Shown here piece by piece: positions 44,317-51,926 of a stretch of 64,000 nt of DNA; positions within the stretch are counted from its first letter, which is position 1; every line of letters starts with the position of its first letter. Source of the DNA: CAVXGU01 sp963761615 (GTDB taxonomy: Bacteria; Acidobacteriota; Vicinamibacteria; Vicinamibacterales; CAVVIG01). The notes under the pieces are model-generated. The model saw only the letters and a list, made by a program, of their open reading frames with translations, ran no database searches and was not told where the DNA came from. Made by a program: the position numbers and the translations under genes. The stretch lies in the NCBI GenBank assembly GCA_963761615.1, contig CAVXGU010000003.1, forward strand, positions 186,001-250,000, given 5' to 3'.

Positions 44317-45864
44317 ATGGGCGCGACCGTCGCCGGCCAGCGCAGCGTCATCGCCCTGCTCTCCACGCCGGGCGCGTATCCGCCGCACGCGGGGCCGCTC
44401 GAGCGCATCGACACGCACATCAGCATCGTCTGGCTCGCGGGCGAACGCGCGTACAAGCTGAAGCGCGCGGTTCGCTACCCGTATGTCGACTTCTCGACGC
44501 CGGAAAAGCGGCACCGTGCGTGCCTCGCAGAAGTCGAGTTGAACCGGCGCACGGCGCCGTCGATGTACCTCGGTGTCGTCGAGATCACGCGCGAAACCGA
44601 TGGGTCGCTGATTCTCGGGGGGCACGGCACGCCGGTCGACTGGGTGGTCGAGATGCGGCGGTTCGATCAGGAGACGCTCTTCGATCGACTCGCCGAGCGC
44701 GGCGCGTTGAGCCTGGACCTGATGCAGGGCCTTGCAGACGCGATCGTCCGGCTTCATGCCACCGCCACGCCGCGGCCCGACCGGGGAGGCGTCGCCAACA
44801 TGGCGTGGGTCGTCGACGGCAACGAGGTCGACTTCGACGGGCAGGGCGCGGGCGTGCTGGACCGGGGCGCGCGGCGCCGTCTGATCGCCGACAGCCGCGC
44901 CGCGGTCGATCGCCATGCCGCGCTCCTCGAGGCCCGGCGTCGGGACGGCCTCGTGCGCTGGTGCCACGGCGATCTGCACCTCCGCAACGTCTGCCTGCTC
45001 GACGGCCGTCCGACGCTCTTCGACGCGATCGAGTTCAGCGAGGACATCTCGTGCGTGGACGTGCTCTACGACCTGGCGTTCCTGCTGATGGATCTGTGGC
45101 GGCGCGATCTCCGCCGGCACGCGAATGCCGTCTTCAACGAGTACCTGTCCGCCCGGCACGACGCTTCGGACCTGCGGGGGCTCGCGCTGCTGCCGCTCTT
45201 CCTGTCGTGCCGCGCCGCCGTGCGCGCGAAGACCAGCGTCAGCGCGGCGGCGGTCCAGCCGGAGCCGGTGCGGGCGGAGGCGCTTCGACGCGCCGCCCGC
45301 GACTACCTGGCGCGGGCGCAGGCCCTCCTGCAGCCGGCGCCGCCGCGGCTGGTCGCGATCGGCGGGCTGTCCGGATCGGGCAAGTCCACGCTGGCGCAGC
45401 GAATTGCGCCCGGCCTCGGCCCCGCGCCGGGCGCCGTCGTGCTCCGCAGCGACGTGATTCGCAAGGCGCTCGTCGGCGCAGCGCCGACGATGCGGCTCGG
45501 AGCCGAGGCGTACACCGCCGAGGCGAGCGCGCGCGTGTACGAAAAGATCGCCGAGCTCGCGCGCGATGCGCTCCAGGCCGGTCACGCCGTCGTTGCCGAT
45601 GCCGTTCACGCCCGACCGTCCGAGCGGGCCGGGATCGAGGCCGTCGCGCGCGCCGCCGGCGTTCCGTTTGCCGGATTCTGGATCGACGTCCCGGCGGCGG
45701 CCCTGGCCGCACGGCTCGCCCGCCGGGGAGCCGACGTCTCGGACGCCGATCCAACGGTCCTCGAGAAGCAGCTGCGCTACGAGCTGGGCGATGTCGAGTG
45801 GAGGAAGCTCGACGGCTCGCTCGACGCGGAGGCGACCGCCAACCGCGCGGAGGAGCTGCTCTGA
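44317..45864 (+). CDS. Phosphotransferase-like/P-loop kinase fusion
   Basis: The N-terminal half is an aminoglycoside phosphotransferase-like protein kinase fold, with the catalytic loop WCHGDLHLRNV near residue 215 and the metal-binding segment LFDAIEFSED after it. The C-terminal half is an adenylate-kinase-like P-loop domain with GLSGSGKST near residue 350 and a lid region rich in Arg and Ala (GFWIDVPAAALAARLARRGAD). Proteins with this exact pairing are widespread and uncharacterised; phosphorylation of a small molecule is likely. I start at the second ATG (44317, MGATVAGQRSVIALL); an in-frame ATG at 44290 is possible. The gene ends 47 bases before the ATG of the next gene, a cNMP-binding histidine kinase, so the two likely form one operon. 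Confidence 0.78.
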   Translation: MGATVAGQRSVIALLSTPGAYPPHAGPLERIDTHISIVWLAGERAYKLKRAVRYPYVDFSTPEKRHRACLAEVELNRRTAPSMYLGVVEITRETDGSLILGGHGTPVDWVVEMRRFDQETLFDRLAERGALSLDLMQGLADAIVRLHATATPRPDRGGVANMAWVVDGNEVDFDGQGAGVLDRGARRRLIADSRAAVDRHAALLEARRRDGLVRWCHGDLHLRNVCLLDGRPTLFDAIEFSEDISCVDVLYDLAFLLMDLWRRDLRRHANAVFNEYLSARHDASDLRGLALLPLFLSCRAAVRAKTSVSAAAVQPEPVRAEALRRAARDYLARAQALLQPAPPRLVAIGGLSGSGKSTLAQRIAPGLGPAPGAVVLRSDVIRKALVGAAPTMRLGAEAYTAEASARVYEKIAELARDALQAGHAVVADAVHARPSERAGIEAVARAAGVPFAGFWIDVPAAALAARLARRGADVSDADPTVLEKQLRYELGDVEWRKLDGSLDAEATANRAEELL

Positions 45865-45911
45865 CGGACCCCAATCGGCGGCCGGACGGCGCAGGATTGG
45901 TCGACGCCGAC

Positions 45912-47294
45912 ATGACCGCGCTGGTCGACCGTCTCGCCGCGCACCGCACGCTGTCGGGCGTGCCGCGCGCCCAGCTCGAGTGGCTGGCGGCGCACGGGGA
46001 CAGGCGCCGCTTCGAGCCTGGCGAGGTGGCGGCGCACGCCGGCGAGATCCCCGATCAGCTGGTCGTGGTCTTCGCGGGGCGCCTGTCGATCTCGATCGAG
46101 CGCGGCGGCAACCGGCGCAGGGTCATGGAATGGCGGGGCGGCGACATCACCGGCATCCTCCCGTACTCGCGAATGACCAAGGGGCCCGGCGACACGGTGG
46201 TCGAGGAGCCCACGGAAGTGCTGGCGATCGACCAGCAGCACTTTCCCGAGATGATCCGCGAGTGCCAGGACCTGACCGCGGTGCTCGTGCATCTCATGGT
46301 CGACCGCGCCCGTCACTTCACCAGCTACGATCTGCAGGACGAGAAGATGCGGTCGCTCGGACGCCTGTCGGCCGGGCTCGCGCACGAGCTGAACAATCCG
46401 GCATCGGCCGTCGCTCGCAGTGCGGCCGCGCTGGCGGAGCGGGTCGGCGAGCTGACGGCGGCTGCCCGGGGTCTCGGCGCGGCGGGGCTCTCGCCCGACC
46501 AGGCCGCCGCGGTGGACCACGTGCGCGGTCACTGCCAGCGGCTGGCCGCCCCCGGCGTCCGGACGCCCGTCGAGCAGGCCGAGCGCGAGGAGGTGCTGGC
46601 CGACTGGCTCGACGCCCACGGCGCGGATCCGGCTGCGGCGTCCGCACTCGCCGAGTCCGAGGTGACCATCGAGGCCCTCGACGGACTGGCGACGGCCGTC
46701 GAGGGACCCCGCCTCGACGCGGCCCTCCGCGCGATCGCCGCCGGCTGCACGGTCAGCGCGCTCACCGGCGAGATCGAAGCCGCCGCCTCTCGGATCTCGC
46801 ACCTGGTCGCCGCCGTGAAGGGCTTCACGCACATGGATCAGTCGAGGTCGGCGGCGCCGGTGGATCTCGCCAGGAATCTCGCCGACACCGTGGCCCTGCA
46901 CCAGTCGAAGGCCAGGGCGAAGTCCATCGGCATCACGGTCTCGGTCGAACCAAATCTGCCGGCGGTGCCCGGTTTCGGCGGCGAGCTGAATCAGGTGTGG
47001 GCGAACCTCATCGAGAACGCCCTCGACGCGGCGCCCGTCTCGGGGCGTGTCGTCGTGTCGGCCCGCCGCTCGGACAGGGCCGTCGCGGTCGGCGTCGAGG
47101 ACAACGGCCCTGGCGTGCCGGACGAGCTGCGCGCGCGCATCTTCGATCCGTTCTTCACGACCAAGCCCGTCGGGTCGGGCACCGGCCTCGGTCTCGACAT
47201 CGCCCGCCGGATCGTCGACCAGCACGGCGGCGACATCGCCCTCGAATCCCGCCCGGGGCGGACGGTGTTCACCGTCACGCTGCCCCTGCGCTGA
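45912..47294 (+). CDS. Histidine kinase with N-terminal cyclic-nucleotide-binding domain
   Basis: The 460-residue soluble kinase begins with a cNMP-binding domain (about residues 15-115: LSGVPRAQLEWLAAHGDRR, then FEPGEVAAHAGEIPDQLVVV). After a linker there is an H-box GLAHELNNPASAV with H158, then N (NQVWANLIENALDA), G1 (DNGPGVPDE) and G2 (GTGLGLDIARRIV) boxes of a complete HATPase. No receiver domain or response-regulator gene follows, so the partner is elsewhere. The preferred start is ATG 45912; TTG 45897 is possible. The preceding phosphotransferase/kinase gene is on the same strand, so the pair may share control. Confidence 0.87.
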   Translation: MTALVDRLAAHRTLSGVPRAQLEWLAAHGDRRRFEPGEVAAHAGEIPDQLVVVFAGRLSISIERGGNRRRVMEWRGGDITGILPYSRMTKGPGDTVVEEPTEVLAIDQQHFPEMIRECQDLTAVLVHLMVDRARHFTSYDLQDEKMRSLGRLSAGLAHELNNPASAVARSAAALAERVGELTAAARGLGAAGLSPDQAAAVDHVRGHCQRLAAPGVRTPVEQAEREEVLADWLDAHGADPAAASALAESEVTIEALDGLATAVEGPRLDAALRAIAAGCTVSALTGEIEAAASRISHLVAAVKGFTHMDQSRSAAPVDLARNLADTVALHQSKARAKSIGITVSVEPNLPAVPGFGGELNQVWANLIENALDAAPVSGRVVVSARRSDRAVAVGVEDNGPGVPDELRARIFDPFFTTKPVGSGTGLGLDIARRIVDQHGGDIALESRPGRTVFTVTLPLR

Positions 47295-47361
47295 CCGCCG
47301 TACGCGGCCCGCCGGCGACCCACGACGTGCGACGCGTGCGGTCGCGGTCGCGATTTCCCCG

Positions 47362-48093
47362 TCAGTACCAGTTGCGCAGCCGGACCTCGACGCCCGAGCC
47401 CTCGAGCGGCTTGGCGAAGTTGGCCAGGTCCTGTCCCTTGTAGTGGTACGGATAGACGATGCGCGGCTTGAACGCCGCGACGCACTGGGCGGCCTCGGCC
47501 GGCGTCATGGTGTATGGAAGGTTCATGGGCACGAAGGCGACGTCGATGTTCTTCACGGCCTTCATCTCGGGCGTGCACTCGGTGTCGCCCGCGACGTAGA
47601 TGCGCCGGCCGCCGAGCGTGACGATGTAGCCGTTGCCGGCACCCTTGGGGTGGAAGAGCTGCCCGGGCGCCGGTCCGCGCATGATGTTGTACATCGGCAC
47701 GGCCTCGATGCCGACGCCGTCGATCGTCTGTGTCTGGCCGTTCGACATGACAATCGCGCCGGGGACCTGGGGCGCCACGGCGGGCGGCACGACGATCTTC
47801 GTCGCCGGCGTCTTGAGGGTGTCGATGGTCTTCGGGTCGAAATGGTCCCCGTGCTGGTGCGTGATCAGGATGAGGGTCGGCCGGGGCAGTCCGTCGAAGG
47901 TGCCGCCCTGGGACGTCGGATCCACGGTGATGACGTGGGGGCCCTGCACCAGCTGCAACGCCGCGTGATAGATCGGCGCGATGGTGATGTCGCCGCCGGT
48001 GGCCGCCAGCACGTCCGGAGCCGGGCGGGCCGCCGCGAGACCTACGGCCGCCACGACCATCGCCACGCCGACTGCTCCGAGAGTTGCGCGCAT
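47362..48093 (-). CDS. Exported metallo-beta-lactamase-fold hydrolase (UlaG-like)
   Basis: The 243-residue exported protein (hydrophobic start MRATLGAVGVAMVVAAVGLAA) has the metal-binding motif THQHGDHFD (H79, H81, D83, H84) and a second site in AGDTECTPEM. The final YPYHYKGQDLANF holds another His ligand. This pattern fits UlaG-like lactonases and similar hydrolases. The substrate is not known. AAGGAG lies seven bases before the ATG at 48091-48093. It converges on the kinase gene upstream. Confidence 0.82.
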   Translation of the reverse strand: MRATLGAVGVAMVVAAVGLAAARPAPDVLAATGGDITIAPIYHAALQLVQGPHVITVDPTSQGGTFDGLPRPTLILITHQHGDHFDPKTIDTLKTPATKIVVPPAVAPQVPGAIVMSNGQTQTIDGVGIEAVPMYNIMRGPAPGQLFHPKGAGNGYIVTLGGRRIYVAGDTECTPEMKAVKNIDVAFVPMNLPYTMTPAEAAQCVAAFKPRIVYPYHYKGQDLANFAKPLEGSGVEVRLRNWY

Positions 48094-48203
48094 GAACGCT
48101 CCTTTCGCGGCCGCCGCTGGCGCCGCTCCACCGTTTCGATGCGGATTGTAGCGGATTGTAATGGATCTTCCGTGAGGCCCGCTCGGCGCGGGCCCGTGCG
48201 TCG

Positions 48204-48965
48204 CTACCGCGTATTGGCGAGGTCGTTCATCAGCGCGTCCGCCCGCTGCCTGGCGACGTCGAGGCGCTGCTGGAGATCGGTGTAGACGAACTCGTGCCCG
48301 GCCTGAATGGCCTGCTCGAGCGGCACGTCGGCCTGCTGGTACTCGTCGCTCAGCCGGTCGTGCCGCGCACGATCCGTGACGCGGTTGATGAGACGCCGCG
48401 CGGCGTCGAGCTGATCCCGCGTGGCATTGATGGCCTCGTAGATCGCCCGCGCCTGCTGAGCGCGTTCCGGCCGCGGCGCACGCCCCTTCGGGCCGTGGCA
48501 CTGGGCGCAGACCGCCTCGATCGCGCGCGGCGACGGGCGACGGAGACCCGCATCCCCGTGGCAGGTGGCGCAGGTCGGCGTGCGTGCGTCGCCCGCCTCG
48601 AGCAGCGCATAGTGGCGGCTCTGCTGGAACGCGGTGAAGGGGCCGGCGTGGCACTTGCCGCACGTCGCGGGGAGGTTGCGCCGGTTCACCGGGCTCGCCG
48701 GGTTCGAATGATAGAGGACGCCGCGATGTGCCGCCACCAGGTCGAACGTCGTCGGATCGCCGCCGTGGCAGGCCTCGCAGCCGACGTTCCCGCGGCCATG
48801 GGCCGAGTAGCTCCAGTCGGAGACGTGTGCCTGCGCCGGGGCGTCGGGGTTGGCGATGTGACAGTCGGCGCAGCGGCTCGTCTGCGCCGAGGCGGGGGCG
48901 GCCAGCAGGGCGATCGCGAGCGCTACCAATGCCGCGCCGGTGAACCGCGTCTGCATTGCGGGCAT
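48204..48965 (-). CDS. Periplasmic pentaheme c-type cytochrome
   Basis: A signal peptide is followed by five heme c attachment motifs: CADCH (C32), CEACH (C63), CGKCH (C102), CATCH (C132) and CAQCH (C153). Several extra His lie between them as possible distal ligands (H47, H56, H80, H86, H118). The C-terminal third (from about 165) has no hemes and is helical with coiled-coil character (EAINATRDQLDAARRLINRV). Multiheme proteins of this size act as periplasmic electron carriers. The spacing does not match NapC, NrfB or NrfH closely, so I do not assign a pathway. A TlpA-like thioredoxin gene is next on the same strand, which could help keep heme-site Cys reduced. Confidence 0.87.
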   Translation of the reverse strand: MPAMQTRFTGAALVALAIALLAAPASAQTSRCADCHIANPDAPAQAHVSDWSYSAHGRGNVGCEACHGGDPTTFDLVAAHRGVLYHSNPASPVNRRNLPATCGKCHAGPFTAFQQSRHYALLEAGDARTPTCATCHGDAGLRRPSPRAIEAVCAQCHGPKGRAPRPERAQQARAIYEAINATRDQLDAARRLINRVTDRARHDRLSDEYQQADVPLEQAIQAGHEFVYTDLQQRLDVARQRADALMNDLANTR

Positions 48966-48998
48966 CTTAACCCACGACTGTGGCCGCTCGCGAGTCGA

Positions 48999-49940
48999 TT
49001 ACAGCAGCTTGCGAATCGCGGCGTCGAGCTCCGCCTCGGTCATCTGTCCGGGATGGTACAGCCGTACGATGCCCGCGCGATCGACGAGCACGAGCGTCGG
49101 CGTCGTGGAGACGCCGTAGCGCTGGTGGTTCGCCACGTCCATGGGCACCGGTACGTTCGCGAGGAACGGATAGTACTGATCGCGGATCTTGACGATGTAA
49201 TCGTGCTCCTCGTCGGGCGTCGCGTCCTTGCCGCGCGCCGTGTACCCGTAACGCTGCGTCGGCGCGATCATCGTCAGCCCCCGGGGACCGTACTTGTCGA
49301 GAAGCCTGGCGAGGATGGGGCTCTCGGCCTTGCAGTCCGGGCACCAGTGCGCCCAGAAGAACAGCAGGACGACCTTGCCCTTGAGATCCGCGAAGGTCGG
49401 GACGCTCGGCCCGAGGTGCTCCGAGCCGACGAGCGCGGGCGGCGCCTGGCCCTCGAGGCTCAGGAGGTTGATGTTCTTCTCGATGCGCTTGTGGAGGTTG
49501 GTGGCGCCGTAGGCGGCGAGCTGGGTGTCGAGGAAGTCGAGCGCATCGGCGCGCTGGCCACGTGCGGCCTCGACCTGCGCTTTGACCTCGATCGCGGCGC
49601 CCAGCGAGATCTCGAGGTGGGCGTCCTGGTCGATCCCGATCGTCGGCAGCTTGGCGACCGACAGGCGGTATGTCTCGTCCGCGTACCGCTCGGCATCGTC
49701 CAGCTTGCCGGCCGCGAGCGCGCCGCGGCCGAGCCAGGACATGGCTTCCAGCACCTCGGTGGTGTCGCCGACGCGGTCCTCGTACTGCTTGAGGACGGCT
49801 TCGCCGGCCGGGAAGTCCGCCTTCGCGATCTGCGCGCGAACCTCGGGGATGACGCCCGTGCGGCCGCGTTGCGCCCACGCGGGCTGCACCAGCACCGCCA
49901 GCATCACGACCGAGCCGACTGCCGCCGTCAATCGCTTCAT
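48999..49940 (-). CDS. TlpA-like thioredoxin-fold protein with TPR-like helical region
   Basis: The 313-residue exported protein has a signal peptide (VGSVVMLAVLVQPAWA). Residues about 35-150 are helical with TPR-like pairs (GRGALAAGKLDDAERYAD). The TlpA domain follows, with W199-C200-P201-D202-C203 (HWCPDC) and the cis-Pro loop VSTTPTLVLVDRAGI. The ATG at 49938-49940 has AGGAG upstream; an earlier in-frame ATG has none. It is the second TlpA-type thioredoxin of the window and differs from the one at 8611-9840 in its partner domain. Its stop is 34 bases from the start of the pentaheme cytochrome gene, so the two are probably co-transcribed, suggesting a role in cytochrome maturation; this is inference. 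Confidence 0.85.
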   Translation of the reverse strand: MKRLTAAVGSVVMLAVLVQPAWAQRGRTGVIPEVRAQIAKADFPAGEAVLKQYEDRVGDTTEVLEAMSWLGRGALAAGKLDDAERYADETYRLSVAKLPTIGIDQDAHLEISLGAAIEVKAQVEAARGQRADALDFLDTQLAAYGATNLHKRIEKNINLLSLEGQAPPALVGSEHLGPSVPTFADLKGKVVLLFFWAHWCPDCKAESPILARLLDKYGPRGLTMIAPTQRYGYTARGKDATPDEEHDYIVKIRDQYYPFLANVPVPMDVANHQRYGVSTTPTLVLVDRAGIVRLYHPGQMTEAELDAAIRKLL

Positions 49941-50090
49941 GACGCCCGCTCCTCTCGCCCTGCGCACCACACAGTATGGCACCAGGGCGTGCTGCCGGGG
50001 AGACTCTTCGCGGCGGGCGGCTCCGCCGCGCCGCGGGCCCGAGGTTGGACACCGGGACGCGGCTGGAGCTGCCAGACCGCCGGAATCCGC

Positions 50091-50429
50091 CTACATCGCC
50101 GCCTTGACCGACGACACCTGGATGACCTTGCCGTTCTGATCGCCGACGATCGTCGCCTTCTTGCCCGCCAGCTTGGCCAGCTCGGCCTTCTGCTCGCTGC
50201 TCGCCTTGAGCGTGTAGGCGGTGTTGCCGACGATCAGCGCGTAGTCGGAGCCGTTCTTGACGCACTCGGCCGTGCAGTCCGCCGGTTCCTCGCCCGCCAT
50301 GTGATGGACGCCGCACATCGCGTCGCCGACTTCACCGGTCAGCGTGGCGCTCTTCGCGCTCAGCGTGACTCCGGCGGCGAAGAACGCGACGGCGGCGGCA
50401 ATCGAGGCGGTGCGTGCAATTGTCTTCAT
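50091..50429 (-). CDS. Small exported protein with conserved cysteines
   Basis: The 112-residue product (MKTIARTASIAAAVAFFAAG signal) has four cysteines in DAMCGVHHM, then DCTAEC; the spacing and the following GSDYALIVGNTAYTL recur in acidobacterial exported proteins of unknown function. The Cys and His pattern could bind a metal. GGGAGA lies upstream of the ATG at 50427-50429. No interaction partner can be named. Confidence 0.6.
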   Translation of the reverse strand: MKTIARTASIAAAVAFFAAGVTLSAKSATLTGEVGDAMCGVHHMAGEEPADCTAECVKNGSDYALIVGNTAYTLKASSEQKAELAKLAGKKATIVGDQNGKVIQVSSVKAAM

Positions 50430-50525
50430 CTGTCTCTCCCTGGAAGAATGATCCAACTTCTACCATTCAACACCAAAACCGCGTCGCCTATTCCGCGGAG
50501 GCGCCACACGGCTGACGGCGATCCC

Positions 50526-51782
50526 TCACGTCACTGGACCGCCAGTCGACCGCGTCGCCTGCGGCGGCTTCCGCGAGATCTCCGGCAGCTCCGGCTGATC
50601 GTAGAGCGGCGGCGGCATGCGCAGCAGCACGGTGGGGAGGATCGTGTTGGCGACCGCATAGATGACGAGGCCGCCGAAGAGGACCGGCCCGGCGTCGAAG
50701 CGCTCGCGGAGCAGCTCGGCGATGACCAGCGTGAAGACCAGCGTGGGCGTCAGCGCGACGGCCACGCGCGTGCCGTCGGCGAAGGGTTCCGAGAGCGCGA
50801 GGCGGCGGTGCAGCGCAATCAGGCCGATGCGGAGGGGAACGACGGCGGCCAGGCAGCCGAGGCCGACGGCGAGCGAGCCGAGACTCAAATGCTCGCTGCC
50901 GAAGTGCAGGCCCGCGCTGAAGAAATAGAACGGGATGAAGAACGACGCGAACACCTCGACCGCGTGCAGCGTGTGCTCGGACGACATCGACGGCAGGCGC
51001 TCGCGGAAGCGCTTCGCCACCATGCCGACGACGAATGCACCGACGAGGTAGTAGGTGCCCAGCTTGCGGGTCACGAAGGCCGAGAGGAGCGTCAGCATCA
51101 GGAGGAACGCGAAGTCGGACTTCGGGGCGAAGGGGTCGATCCAGACGGCGAACGCCCGGAACATCAGCGGCAGGCCGAGGACGAGCGCGGCGAGGGCAGC
51201 CGTCCCGAGTGCGAGCTGCAGCAGCGTTGCCGACTGCAGGACGACGAAGAGCACGACGAGCGATACGAGCTCGGTGGCGATCGTCAGGGAGCGGACCCAG
51301 TGGCGCTGATCGCCGGAGAGCGGCAGGCTCTCGAGCGAGTCGAGGATGAAGCCGGCCGACGGCGTCACCAGGGCCAGAACGATCAGCACCGCGACCCGCC
51401 AGCCGACGCCGCCCCACCGGTGCAGCAGGAAGGCGAGCGCCGACATCGTGAGTCCCAGCAGCGCCAGATGCTGCCCGAGGATCCGGCGCCGGTAGTTCAA
51501 CGCCTGCAGATCGACCTCGAGTCCGGCGAACAGGAAGAGCGCCGAGATGCCGAGCGTCGCGAGGAGCTGGACCGTGGCGTCGGTCCGGAACCACCCGACC
51601 GTCAGGCTGGTCGCGGTACCCAGCACGAGGCTCGTGACCGCCGTCGGAATCTGCCAGCGCGCCACGATGCGCGGCACCACGATCAGCGCGAAGAGCAGCG
51701 TCATGTACACCACCTCCGGGCTGACGAAGGTGGGGAAGTTGGCGCCGAGGGCGCCCGGGGCGAGAGGTGTGGTCGGCGGCAT
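50526..51782 (-). CDS. CPA2-type monovalent cation:proton antiporter
   Basis: The 418-residue membrane protein has about twelve hydrophobic helices and the pattern of the CPA2 (Kef/Nha-like) Na+ or K+/H+ antiporters: IPTAVTSLVLGTATSL, LFLFAGLEVDLQAL and GAFVVGMVAKRFRERLP in order. The start is ATG 51780-51782 (MPPTTPLAPGALG); the frame extends further upstream without a likely start. There is no TrkA-N domain at the C-terminus, which ends in a short hydrophilic tail. It is divergent from the TamB-Omp85 fusion gene with about 140 bases between them. Confidence 0.85.
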   Translation of the reverse strand: MPPTTPLAPGALGANFPTFVSPEVVYMTLLFALIVVPRIVARWQIPTAVTSLVLGTATSLTVGWFRTDATVQLLATLGISALFLFAGLEVDLQALNYRRRILGQHLALLGLTMSALAFLLHRWGGVGWRVAVLIVLALVTPSAGFILDSLESLPLSGDQRHWVRSLTIATELVSLVVLFVVLQSATLLQLALGTAALAALVLGLPLMFRAFAVWIDPFAPKSDFAFLLMLTLLSAFVTRKLGTYYLVGAFVVGMVAKRFRERLPSMSSEHTLHAVEVFASFFIPFYFFSAGLHFGSEHLSLGSLAVGLGCLAAVVPLRIGLIALHRRLALSEPFADGTRVAVALTPTLVFTLVIAELLRERFDAGPVLFGGLVIYAVANTILPTVLLRMPPPLYDQPELPEISRKPPQATRSTGGPVT

Positions 51783-51926
51783 GGAATCGATTCGGCGGGG
51801 AGCGGCGCCAGACCGCCGGGTCTCCAGTCCCGCGCTCGCAAAGTAAGGCCGACGCGTGCGGAGGTCAAGCGATTGGAGCTGAACCATGATCATCCGGCGG
51901 TCTGACTACAATGAAACACAGGCCGT

